DNA of 64,000 bases, taken from Bernardetia sp042180575. GTDB lineage: Bacteria > Bacteroidota > Bacteroidia > Cytophagales > Bernardetiaceae. The notes beneath the pieces are model-generated. The model was not told the DNA's origin. It did no database searches and worked only from the letters and a program-made list of their open reading frames with translations. A program made the translations under genes and the position numbers. Positions 50,605 through 60,600 of this stretch are shown piece by piece; positions within the stretch are counted from its first letter, which is position 1, and every line of letters begins with the position of its first letter. The stretch covers positions 3,162,001 through 3,226,000 of the forward strand of contig NZ_CP170094.1 of NCBI RefSeq assembly GCF_042180575.1, read 5' to 3'.

Positions 50605-51945
50605 ATGAAAATTGCATTAGGAGTAGGTTATTACTATCCAGATTCTATTGGAGGAACAGAAAAGTACATACACGACTTAGCCATTTATCTTACTTCTCAA
50701 AATATAGAAGTCATTATCATTTCACCTAGTTCAAAAGGTAATTATTTTTATCAAAATGAAGATGTAAAAGGGTTAGAGTATATGGTTTATAGATTTGAAG
50801 TTCCTGAAGAATTTAAAAGAGATGAAATAACTGATAAAATAATTTGTAGAGGGTGGCAAAATTTTGAACAACTGCTTATAGAGCTAAAACCTGATATTTT
50901 TCATTTGCATACACTCTCAACAACACTTAATTATAGACACTTAAAAGTAGCAAAAGAAAAAGGAATAAAAACTCTTTTTACAGCTCACATTCCAGGGGTT
51001 ATTTGTCCAAAGGGAGATTTTATAAAATATCCTAATGAAGTTTGTAACGGAAAATTACAAAATTCTACTTGTGGTTATTGTTATGCACAACAAAGACACG
51101 AAAATAAGCTAATAGCTGAAATTACAGGCACACTGGCAAAATCTAGTTTTGTATCAACTGTTTTAGAGAAAAAAGTTCCTCAATTTAGTGTTGTTGGTCA
51201 GAAAAAAAAGACTCTTCATGAACTAGAACAGAACACAATATATATTATTGCTGTATGTCAATGGCTCTATGATGCCTTTTTGATAAATGGTGTTTCGGAA
51301 AGTAAATTAAAAATTTGTAGGCAAGGAGTAAGCAAAACATACCTAAAAAATATAAATCAACAACAAATACCAAAAGTAGCTACTAATGAAAATAAGAAGA
51401 TACAAATAGGTTTTATTGGAAGGTTAGAACCCATAAAAGGATTACATATTTTATTAGATGCCTATGAAAAAGTAGTAGTAGAAAATCCAAATTTGAATCT
51501 AGAACTCCATATTGTAGGTGTGAAGCAAGATTATTATTTAGAATATTACAATCAATTACAAAGTAAAATACAATCTTTACCAAATATAAACTATCAAGAA
51601 AATATGCCAACTGAAAAGGTTAGTTTATTTATGGCAAGAATAGATTATTTATGTATCCCTTCTACGTGGTTAGAAACAGGACCTATTGTAGCTTATGAAG
51701 CCTTTGCAAACAAAACTCCGATTATTGGAGCGAATATAGGAGGAGTAGCAGAACTTGTTGAAGACAGACAAACTGGGCTTTTATATCAATTTAATGGTGT
51801 AGATGCTCTAAAAAATATATTGTTAGAAGTAGCTAGTAATACTCAACTACATTCTTCTTTACAAAAAAATATAGTATATCCTCGTACCACGAAAGAAGTG
51901 GGAGAAGAAATGCTAACTATTTATAAATCATTGACTAAAAATTAG
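50605..51945 (+). CDS. Glycosyltransferase family 4 with a four-Cys insert
   Basis: This 446-residue GT-B enzyme shows KIALGVGYYYPDSIGGTEKYIHDLAIYL at the start. It has the family 4 donor site IGFIGRLEPIKGLHILLDAYE and ETGPIVAYEAFANKTPIIGANIGGVAELVED at the end, with the EX7E-type pair. An insert in the first domain has Cys134, Cys147, Cys156 and Cys159 in the order C-x12-C-x8-C-x2-C, which may hold a metal. The start ATG 50605 avoids an overlap with the previous gene that the TTG at 50578 would give. The next gene starts 7 bases after it. Confidence 0.9.
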   Translation: MKIALGVGYYYPDSIGGTEKYIHDLAIYLTSQNIEVIIISPSSKGNYFYQNEDVKGLEYMVYRFEVPEEFKRDEITDKIICRGWQNFEQLLIELKPDIFHLHTLSTTLNYRHLKVAKEKGIKTLFTAHIPGVICPKGDFIKYPNEVCNGKLQNSTCGYCYAQQRHENKLIAEITGTLAKSSFVSTVLEKKVPQFSVVGQKKKTLHELEQNTIYIIAVCQWLYDAFLINGVSESKLKICRQGVSKTYLKNINQQQIPKVATNENKKIQIGFIGRLEPIKGLHILLDAYEKVVVENPNLNLELHIVGVKQDYYLEYYNQLQSKIQSLPNINYQENMPTEKVSLFMARIDYLCIPSTWLETGPIVAYEAFANKTPIIGANIGGVAELVEDRQTGLLYQFNGVDALKNILLEVASNTQLHSSLQKNIVYPRTTKEVGEEMLTIYKSLTKN

Positions 51946-51952
51946 ATAAATA

Positions 51953-52990
51953 ATGAAAATAGCCATTACAGCAGATCCAGAACTTCCTGTTCCTCCTCTT
52001 TTATATGGTGGAATTGAACGAATAATTGATATGCTTATAGCACAATATACCAAAAAAGGACATGAAGTCTTATTATTTGGAAATGAAGAGTCTGTTACCT
52101 CTGCAAAACTAATTCCTTACCCTAGTAAAAGTAGTTTTGGTATAAAAAATATACTCAAAAATACGCTTACTGTCAGTAAGTTATTGACAAATAAGGAAAT
52201 GAAAAATGTAGATGTAGTACATAGTTTTGGACGTTTGGCATATCTAACTCCTATTTTACCTACTTCTATTCCAATATTGATGAGTTATCAGCGTGAACCT
52301 ACTATATCTCAAATAAAAAAAGCTGTTCAGTTATCTAAAAAAAATACACTTCATTTCTCGGGATGTAGTGAATATATTGCATCCCAAATTCGTCCTTATG
52401 CACCAAGTCATGCTGTTTTTAATGGTATTCCAATAGAAATTTATGATTTTGTGGAAAAAGTGGAAAATGACGCACCTTTAGTTTTTCTGGGTAGAGTAGA
52501 ACATATAAAAGGAACACATATCGCTATCGAAATAGCCAAAAAAACAAGAAGAAAACTTATCATTGCAGGAAATATTCCAAAAGATGACGAGCAAACAGGT
52601 TATTTCAATTCTCAAATAAAATCTCATTTAGATGATACTCAAATTATCTATGTAGGTGCTGTAAATGATACTCAAAAAAATGAAATTTTGGGAAAAGCTG
52701 CTGCTTTTTTGATGCCTATTCTATGGAATGAGCCTTTTGGTATTGTGATGGCAGAAGCGATGGCATGTGGCACACCTGTCATTGGATTTGGAAGAGGGTC
52801 TGTACCAGAAGTTGTTAAACATGGAATAAATGGCTACATTTGCCAAACTCTACAACAAATGATTGAAGCTGTCGAAAAAATCGACTCTATTTCTCGTCTT
52901 GAGGTCAGAAAAGATACAGAAAGTAGATTTATTGCAGATGTTATTTCAGAGCAGTACTTAGAGATTTATAAGAAAATAAAAAAATTGTAG
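51953..52990 (+). CDS. Glycosyltransferase family 4
   Basis: This 345-residue GT-B enzyme shows KIAITADPELPVPPLLYGGIERIIDMLIAQYTKKGHEV, with an acceptor-side loop, and then VFLGRVEHIKGTHIAIEIAKK and NEPFGIVMAEAMACGTPVIGFGRGSVPEVV, the donor site with the two conserved Glu. The sugar is unknown. It starts 7 bases after the previous stop, so the genes are translated from one mRNA. Confidence 0.93.
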   Translation: MKIAITADPELPVPPLLYGGIERIIDMLIAQYTKKGHEVLLFGNEESVTSAKLIPYPSKSSFGIKNILKNTLTVSKLLTNKEMKNVDVVHSFGRLAYLTPILPTSIPILMSYQREPTISQIKKAVQLSKKNTLHFSGCSEYIASQIRPYAPSHAVFNGIPIEIYDFVEKVENDAPLVFLGRVEHIKGTHIAIEIAKKTRRKLIIAGNIPKDDEQTGYFNSQIKSHLDDTQIIYVGAVNDTQKNEILGKAAAFLMPILWNEPFGIVMAEAMACGTPVIGFGRGSVPEVVKHGINGYICQTLQQMIEAVEKIDSISRLEVRKDTESRFIADVISEQYLEIYKKIKKL

Positions 52991-53067
52991 GTACACATAA
53001 CAGGCAATCAAAAATAGTGTTTTTCTATTCTCACAATAGAAAGAATCAATTTATAGAAAAATAAACT

Positions 53068-53787
53068 ATGAGCGCAACACTCAAACAACGCATAGGAAAA
53101 GTTTTAATTCCTAACCTACCTCTATCTAAAGAAAATTTTAATATTTTTAGACATGAGCTAAATGCTTTTTTATTGAGATTAAATACAAGTATTAATCCTA
53201 TCAAACGAGCAAGCATAAGTAAATACACCAAACAAGATGAAATTTCTTTGAATGTAGGTGCAGGTCCTTTTGGTAAAAAAGATTGGACAAATGTAGATAT
53301 GTTTAAATCAAACAATATTACATTTACTTATGATTGTCGCCGAAAAATGCCTTTTAGAGATAATTCTGTTAGGCGTATTCGTTGTGAACATGTCTTCGAA
53401 CATCTAACTATGCATGACGAAGTACCTGATTTTTTAAAGGAGTGTAAAAGAATTTTGAAAAAAGAAGGGGTTTTGAGAATTGTAGTACCTGATATTGCTA
53501 AATTTATAAAAGCATATTATGAAAATGATACAGTATTATGGAAAGAAATGGGGTTTGAAGTAGGGGATGAAGAAGCTCCAACAGCAGCTTTTTTACTTAA
53601 TCATGTCTTTAGACAAGACGGCGAACACAAATTTGCTTATGACTTCGAAACATTAGAATATATACTCAAAAAAGCAGGGTTTAGTAAAGTTATTCATCAA
53701 GAATGGAGAGAATCTATTGATGAAAAACTGAAAGATGATTTAGAAAACCACCGTCCATACTCGCTATATGTAGATTGTGTAAAATAA
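53068..53787 (+). CDS. Class I SAM-dependent methyltransferase
   Basis: This 239-residue protein has the methyltransferase type 11 core: SLNVGAGPFGKKDWTNVDMF (motif I, SAM binding), MPFRDNSVRRIRCEHVFEHL and FLKECKRILKKEGVLRIVVPDIAKFIKAYYE. It probably methylates a sugar or glycan end, a frequent capping step in surface-glycan loci. That target is inferred from the neighbours. The N-terminal 70 residues are basic and might bind the substrate or lipid. Confidence 0.88.
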   Translation: MSATLKQRIGKVLIPNLPLSKENFNIFRHELNAFLLRLNTSINPIKRASISKYTKQDEISLNVGAGPFGKKDWTNVDMFKSNNITFTYDCRRKMPFRDNSVRRIRCEHVFEHLTMHDEVPDFLKECKRILKKEGVLRIVVPDIAKFIKAYYENDTVLWKEMGFEVGDEEAPTAAFLLNHVFRQDGEHKFAYDFETLEYILKKAGFSKVIHQEWRESIDEKLKDDLENHRPYSLYVDCVK

Positions 53788-53863
53788 AAAAACTATCTCA
53801 ATTTTTAGGTTTATATGAAATTAAATACACGATATAAATTTTATAACATGAAATTAATTTATA

Positions 53864-55123
53864 ATGGACGAAAAAATAATAAAGAATAGTAAAAAACATA
53901 TCTGTTTTGTTTCTTTAGGACATATTTCTTCTAACCCTAGATTAATAAAAGAAGCCTCTTTAGTAGCTAATCAAGGATATAAAGTATCTATAGTAGCTGT
54001 ATATATTTCAAAAGAAACAGTACCATTTGATGAAGAGTTAATACAAAAAAATCCTACTTGGAATACTTTTATTTACCCTTTTTATAAAAAAAAAGGAGGG
54101 TATATTATCGGTACTTTCTTGCATCATTTGTTCAAACGTATTCAATTATCTAATTACTCTATAATTGCAAGTTTAAGCAATCTTACTGCTTTATGGTTTC
54201 CTATCTACCGTTCTTTAAAATCTATAAAAGCTGATTTGTATGTTGCTCATCATATTGCTATGTTGCCTTTAACTACTCAAGCTGCTGAAAAAAATAATGC
54301 AAAGCTAGGTTTTGACATAGAAGATGCTTACAGTGTAATGACAGAAAGTATAGATAAAAGTATAGTAGATATAGAAAAAAAATATCTTTCAAAAGTAGAT
54401 TACCTCACTTGTGCTAGTCCTTTGTATATAGATTTTTATAATGAATGTTATCAAAATTTATCTCAAATAACACCTATTTTGAATGTTTTTGAAGATTTGG
54501 AAGAGCAAGACAAAAAAGAATATAAAGATCGAAAAAATATAAATAATCTATCTCTTTATTGGTTTTCTCAAACAACAGGAAAAGGCAGAGGAATCGAACA
54601 AATTATTGAAGCCTTAAATATATTAGATAGAAATGATATAGAATTACATTTGAGAGGTAATGCAAGCCAAGACATCAAAAACTATCTTTTAGAAATAGCT
54701 AAAAACAAAGAGATAAGGCAAAATATTTTTTTTCATGAAATTGTCTCAAATCAAGAACTTCCTATAAGAACAACTGAACATGATATTGGACTTGCCTTGG
54801 AAACAGGGTTTAGTGTAAATAATGAATTAGCCATTTCTAATAAAATTTTTCAATATATAAATAGTGGATTGGCTATTATTACCTCAAAAACTAAAGGACA
54901 GTCATATTTGATAAAAGAAAACAAAGAAATAGGCTTCTTAATAGATATTGATAATACAAAAGAGCTTGCCCAAAAAATTCAAATTTTGGCAGATAGTAAG
55001 AAAAATAATACGGAAGAGTTAGAAAGTATGAAAATAGCTGCTAAAAATCTATCGAAAACAAAATATAATTGGAATAAAGAAGGACAAAAGTTTATCTCAG
55101 TTATAGAAAAGACGTTGAGTTAA
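53864..55123 (+). CDS. Glycosyltransferase, GT4-like
   Basis: This 419-residue protein has a GT-B N-terminus, HICFVSLGHISSNPRLIKEASLVANQGYKVSIVAVYIS. Its C-terminal half reads LYWFSQTTGKGRGIEQIIEALNIL, ...LRGNAS..., then ISNKIFQYINSGLAIITSKTKGQSYLIKENKEIGFLI. The usual EX7E motif is weak, so this is a divergent member. It is 10 bases before the next gene. The sugar is unknown. Confidence 0.82.
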   Translation: MDEKIIKNSKKHICFVSLGHISSNPRLIKEASLVANQGYKVSIVAVYISKETVPFDEELIQKNPTWNTFIYPFYKKKGGYIIGTFLHHLFKRIQLSNYSIIASLSNLTALWFPIYRSLKSIKADLYVAHHIAMLPLTTQAAEKNNAKLGFDIEDAYSVMTESIDKSIVDIEKKYLSKVDYLTCASPLYIDFYNECYQNLSQITPILNVFEDLEEQDKKEYKDRKNINNLSLYWFSQTTGKGRGIEQIIEALNILDRNDIELHLRGNASQDIKNYLLEIAKNKEIRQNIFFHEIVSNQELPIRTTEHDIGLALETGFSVNNELAISNKIFQYINSGLAIITSKTKGQSYLIKENKEIGFLIDIDNTKELAQKIQILADSKKNNTEELESMKIAAKNLSKTKYNWNKEGQKFISVIEKTLS

Positions 55124-55133
55124 TACCATACAA

Positions 55134-56444
55134 ATGAAAAATTTACTTATTATTTCTCCAAATTTCCCTCCTAATAATGCTGCTGATATGCACCGTGTTA
55201 GACAAGGTGTAAACTATTGGAGAAATTTCGGTTGGAATCCTATTGTTGTAGGAGTAAAACCTCATTTGACAGAATATCCTAAAGAAGAGGTTTTACTTAA
55301 AACTATTCCTCAAGATATAGAAACTCATCATGTAAATGCTTTTGATGCAAAATATACACGAAAAATAGGTTTGGGTGATTTGGGATTGCGTTCTTTGTAT
55401 TTTTATCGTAAAAAAGTAAACCAAATCATTAAACAAAAACAGAAAGAAGGAAATCCCATAGAACTTATCTATTTTTCTACGACTATGTTTCCTGTCTGTG
55501 TTTTGGGAGCATATTGGAAAAAAAAGTTTGATATTCCATATATTATCGATATGCAAGACCCTTGGCATTCAGAATACTATGAGAGTCGTCCCAAACATGA
55601 ACGTCCTCCGAAGTACTGGTTTTCGTATCGCTTGCATAAGTTTTTAGAACCTATTGCTATGAAAAAAGTGAACGGAATCGTTTCAGTTTCGGAAGGGTAT
55701 TGTAAAACTTTGCAAGAACGTTATCCAGCTACTATTACATCTCAAAATTGTATTACACTTCCCTTTGGTGCTTTTGATAAAGATTTTGATGTCGCAAAGA
55801 AAATAAAATTTGAAAATACTTTTTTTGATAAAAAAGATGAGTTCATAAATCTTGTCTATATTGGAAGAGGGGGACATGATATGAAAACGGCTGCAAATGT
55901 TCTTTTCAGAGCTATAAAAAAAGGAATAGATGAAAACTCTGCTCTTTTTCAAAAATTACGGTTATTTTTTATTGGAACAGATTACGCTTCTAAAAATCCT
56001 TCTGCTACTATTTTTCCTATCGCAAAAGAAAATGGAATAGAAAATCTTGTAGAAGAATTTCCTGCTAGAATACCTTATTTCGAAACATTACGCTTGCTCT
56101 CAGAAGCAAATGGATTATTAATGTTTGGTTCTATAGACAAAAATTATACAGCTTCAAAACTCTACCCTTATATTCTTTCGGAAAAATCTATTTGTGCTAT
56201 TTTTTATGAAAAGAGTAGTGCTGTTACTATTTTGCAAAAAACAAATGCAGGTATAGTTATTCCTTTTGTAGAAGAACATTATACACAAGAAGTAATAGAA
56301 GAAGCCTATCAACTATTTACCAACTATTTAGAAAACTTAGAAGAAAAACCAAAAACAGACTGGGAAGCCTTCGAACCCTATACAGCAAGAGAAATGACAC
56401 GAAAACAAGCTGAATTTTTTGATAAGGTAATAGAAAAATCATAA
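55134..56444 (+). CDS. Glycosyltransferase, GT4-like
   Basis: This 436-residue GT-B protein starts LLIISPNFPPNNAADMHRVRQGVNYWRNFGWNPIVVGVKP. A middle segment IDMQDPWHSEYYESRP is typical of this glycosyltransferase-4-like group. The donor half shows LVYIGRGGHDMKTAANVLFRAIKKG and DKNYTASKLYPYILSEKSICAIF. It is a divergent member. It lies 10 bases after the previous gene and 4 before the next. Confidence 0.82.
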   Translation: MKNLLIISPNFPPNNAADMHRVRQGVNYWRNFGWNPIVVGVKPHLTEYPKEEVLLKTIPQDIETHHVNAFDAKYTRKIGLGDLGLRSLYFYRKKVNQIIKQKQKEGNPIELIYFSTTMFPVCVLGAYWKKKFDIPYIIDMQDPWHSEYYESRPKHERPPKYWFSYRLHKFLEPIAMKKVNGIVSVSEGYCKTLQERYPATITSQNCITLPFGAFDKDFDVAKKIKFENTFFDKKDEFINLVYIGRGGHDMKTAANVLFRAIKKGIDENSALFQKLRLFFIGTDYASKNPSATIFPIAKENGIENLVEEFPARIPYFETLRLLSEANGLLMFGSIDKNYTASKLYPYILSEKSICAIFYEKSSAVTILQKTNAGIVIPFVEEHYTQEVIEEAYQLFTNYLENLEEKPKTDWEAFEPYTAREMTRKQAEFFDKVIEKS

Positions 56445-56448
56445 ACAA

Positions 56449-57618
56449 ATGAAAAAATTAGCACTAATAACTACACATCCAATTCAGTATAATGGTCCTG
56501 TTTTTAAGTTGCTCTCAGAGAGAAAGAATATAGAAATATGTGTTTTTTATACATGGGGAAAAGATGCTCTAAAAGACAAATTTGATGAAGGGTTTGGTAG
56601 GAAAATAGAATGGGATATTCCTCTTTTAGAAGGATATAATTATCAGTTTTTGGAAAATGTAGCACAAGATAAAGGTTCACATCATTTCAAGGGAATTGAT
56701 AACCCAACAATTATTGAAGAGATAAAAAAATATAACCCTAATGCAATTTTAGTTTTTGGTTGGAGTTATAAAAGTCATTTAAAAGTTATTCGATATTTCA
56801 AAAACAAAATTTCTATTTGGTTTCGTGGTGATTCTCATTTGTTAGATGAAATTTCATTTCCAAAAAAAATAGCTCGTAAAATCTTTCTCACTTGGATTTA
56901 TTCTCATATTGATAAAGCATTTTTTGTAGGAACAAATAATAAACACTACTACAAATATGCAGGAGTAAGTGATAAAAAACTAACCTTTGTGCCACATGCT
57001 ATCGATAACTCTCGTTTTACATCAACAGAAGAAAATACAGAGTTAGCAAAAAAATGGAGAGAAGAATTGGGAATAAAAGAAAATGAATTAGTATGGCTTT
57101 TTGCTGGAAAGTTTGAATCTAAAAAATCTCCCTTATTACTTTTAGAAGCATTTGTTCAAAAAGAAAAAAATAATATAGAGCATTTGGTTTTTTTAGGAAA
57201 CGGAGAGTTAGAAAATGAATTAAAACAAAAAGCAGAATCCTATCAAAATATTCATTTTTTGCCTTTTCAGAATCAATCCAAAATGCCTATCGTTTATCTT
57301 TTATGTGATGTCTTTATACTTCCCTCAAAAGGTGCAGGCGAAACATGGGGATTAGCAATAAATGAAGCTATGGCAGCCAAAAAAGCTATTATAGCAAGTA
57401 CAAAGGTAGGTTGTGCAATAGATTTAATTCAATCAAATAAGAATAATAATAAAAATGGGTTTATTTTTCAAAGTGAAAATATAGAATCTTTAAAAGAAAC
57501 TATGAATAAAATCAAATCCCAAAGACAAGCCAAAGAAATGGGAGAGGTTTCGTATCAAATTATTCAAAATTGGTCGTTCGAAAAAATAGCCGAAACTATA
57601 GAAAATAGTTTTGACTAA
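56449..57618 (+). CDS. Glycosyltransferase family 4, last gene of the glycan operon
   Basis: This 389-residue GT-B enzyme shows ALITTHPIQYNGPVFKLLSERKNIEICVFYTWG at the start and WLFAGKFESKKSPLLLLEAFVQKE in the donor half. It ends GAGETWGLAINEAMAAKKAIIASTKVGCAIDLI, which carries the EX7E pair. The donor sugar is unknown. It starts 4 bases after the previous stop. The operon ends here, 28 bases from the stop of the converging kinase gene, with no terminator hairpin visible. Confidence 0.92.
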   Translation: MKKLALITTHPIQYNGPVFKLLSERKNIEICVFYTWGKDALKDKFDEGFGRKIEWDIPLLEGYNYQFLENVAQDKGSHHFKGIDNPTIIEEIKKYNPNAILVFGWSYKSHLKVIRYFKNKISIWFRGDSHLLDEISFPKKIARKIFLTWIYSHIDKAFFVGTNNKHYYKYAGVSDKKLTFVPHAIDNSRFTSTEENTELAKKWREELGIKENELVWLFAGKFESKKSPLLLLEAFVQKEKNNIEHLVFLGNGELENELKQKAESYQNIHFLPFQNQSKMPIVYLLCDVFILPSKGAGETWGLAINEAMAAKKAIIASTKVGCAIDLIQSNKNNNKNGFIFQSENIESLKETMNKIKSQRQAKEMGEVSYQIIQNWSFEKIAETIENSFD

Positions 57619-57646
57619 ATTTTTTAATCCTCAACGAAGTATAAAA

Positions 57647-60600
57647 TTAAACTCGTTTGCCAATCCATTTACAGACTGTATAGACAAGTTGGTCATAATC
57701 GACAGGTTTTACAATATAATCATTTGCTCCTGCTTCAAAACACTCTTGTTTGTCTTCTTCTTGTGCTTTTCCTGTAATTGCAACAATAGGAAAGTGTTTT
57801 AAGTCTTCATCTTGACGGATAATTCGCATCGCATCAAGTCCATTCATTTCTGGCATAACCGAATCCATCAAAACCAAGTCTATATCTTCTTCACGAAGCA
57901 TATCAATGGCTTGCTGACCGTTCATGGCTTCCAAAATCTGTGCTTCATACGTTTCTAAAGCCGATGCAATCACAAAAATATTACGAATATCATCATCGAC
58001 AACCAAAATTGTTTTGTTTTTGATGAGCTTTATTGCTTCTTCTTTGCTTATTTCTTTGATCGATTCATCTGTACTTTTATACTCTTCTACATCATCATCG
58101 TCATCTCCATTTATATCTTCATTGATAGAATTCCGAGTAAGTGAACGAGGAGGAACATCTCCTTCTAACTTTTCTTCTTTTTTGCCTTTATTGGTTTTGT
58201 TGTTATTTTCTTTTTTGGGAAGTAACTCTTCTAGTTCTTTATCAACTTGAATTTCTGCCAATAATGACTCTGCAAGTTCTGCAGTACGTGTTTTTTCTTT
58301 AGGTGTTTCTTTTTCGATTTCCTCCTCCATTCTATGTAGAAACAAAGCGACTTCTTCACGCAATTTCTCATCTGTATCTCTTGTTTTTAAGATAATACTC
58401 TGAGCAGCTTTTCGAAGGTTTGTTTCTTCATCATGTGAAAGTGTCTTGCCAGTGTAAATAATGACAGGAATATTTGAGTGATTTTCATTTATGTATTTAC
58501 AAACTTCTTGACCACTTCCATCTTTTAGCCCCAAATCTACAATAGCACCATCAAAAGTTCCATGTTCTATGGCATCAATAGCTTCTTTTTGGCTTTTTAC
58601 TCCTGTTACTTTTACATCATCACCAATGATAAGTTCTTTTATAGCTTCCATTTGTGATTCATCATCCTCAACTACTAATAGTTCTTTTACTTTCTTTTGA
58701 GAAAGACGAAGCATATCTGACATAGCCGTTTTCAAAACATTTTCATCAATAGGTTTTTGAAGGAAACCAAATGCACCCGTAGAAAGTAAATCATTATCCT
58801 TATCTCTAGCCGAAATAATTTCGATAGGAATATGACGCAGTTCTTTATATGACTTTAGTTTTTTCAAAACGTCTGTTCCATCAATATCTGGTAACCCTAA
58901 ATCCAAAATAATTCCACTTGGTTTGTATTGCATTGCCAAATCAATTCCCTCTTCGCCACTTTGAGCAATGAGTGTTTTGATATTTTGAGAATGTAGCACT
59001 TCGGCCATACTTTCAGCAAACTGAACCTCGTCTTCAATAATTAAAATAACACTATCATTTTTGAGAATATTATTTCTATCATCTTCAATATCTTCTCTAA
59101 TGAGCTTTCTAGGCAAACGTTTTTGTGCAGAAGGTTTATTTTTTCCAGTTTCTAAATTCTTTACCACAACAGTTACTCGGTCTTCTTTTTCGGCTAATTC
59201 TTCATCTAATCTTTTTGGTAAAATGATTGAAAAAGTACTTCCTGTTCCTGCTTCTGAATCTAGTTCAATGTGTCCTTGCAATAGTTTGGTAAGCTCTCTA
59301 GCAATGGAGAGACCTAAGCCTGTTCCACCGTATTCTCTTGAAGTTGTTCCATCAGCTTGTTTGAAGGCTTCAAAAATAACTTGTTGTTTGTCTTTCGGAA
59401 TTCCAATTCCTGTATCTATAATACTGTATCGATAATAATCTTCATCATGGTCGGTGATAGATAATTTGACTTGTCCTTTTTTGGTAAATTTAAAGGCATT
59501 GGATAAGAAATTTCGTAAAATCTGTGCCAGTCGCTCCTTATCACTATATATATACGATTTGGTTTTGTCTTCTGTAATAAATCTAATTCCTTTTTCTTGT
59601 GCAATTCCTTGAAACAAATCGTTCATATCTGTAACAATTTCTTTGTTGGCAAACTCCACAGGATTAATGACCATTTTACCAGCCTCAATTTTAGAAAGGT
59701 CAAGAATATCATTGATTAATCTCAATAATTCCCCACCCGATTTATAAATAATCTTGGCTTTTTTGACATCTTTTTCTATCAATGTATCTTTCTCATTTTT
59801 GGAAAGCATTTTAGAAAGCATGATAATAGAATTAAGAGGAGTACGAAGCTCGTGTGACATATTTGCCAAAAATTCTGATTTGTATTTGTTCGATAATTCT
59901 AGCTGTTCGGCTCTTCTGTCTAGTTCTTCTTTTGCTAAAATTAGACTTTCATTTCTACGACGTAACTCTTCTGATTTTTCTTGTAATTCGCCTTGCTGAA
60001 CTTCTAGTCTTGCATTTGCTTGTTCGATTTCCTGCGCTCTTGCTTGTGCGCTTCTTGTAGCTTCTTCCGAAGTCGCTAAAAGAGCTTTGATTCTATCCGT
60101 TTGAAGAACAGAATAAATATAAGTTACGACAGTATTGGCAGCTTGTTGTAAAAATTCTTGTTTTAATTGTGTGAAAGGTTCAAAAGATGCCAATTCAATC
60201 ACTCCATACAATTCATATTCAAAGACTAAAGGAAAAGCATAAACATGTGTTGGTGGCTCTTCGACTGTTCCTGTTGATAAGGACATATCTTGTCTTCTGA
60301 TATTTTTTAATAGAATTGGACTTCTTTCTAAAGCTACTTGTCCGACCAAACCTTCTCCAATTTTGTATTCATTCGATAATCCAGAACGTTCTGTAAAGGC
60401 ATACGAAGCATTTAGTTTTAATTTTGAAGAGTAATTATCAACCAAATACATCACACCTTGTGCTGATTCGGTATAACGAGAAATAAAATTGATTGCTTTT
60501 CGGCTAAGTTCTAATGAAAGAAGATTTCCAGAAAGTTGTTGGGCAAGTTGATTGATACCATCTTTTATCCAATTTTGTTCGAAAGTTTCGACTTTATTTG

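Noticed and set aside
57611..57802. A 63-residue Cys/Phe-rich frame after the last glycosyltransferase gene
   Set aside because: It overlaps the end of the kinase gene on the other strand, including its third receiver, and shows no domain.
59061..59435. A 124-residue plus-strand frame inside the kinase gene
   Set aside because: It lies fully antisense to conserved kinase domains and is Ser-rich by complement, without start context or motifs.
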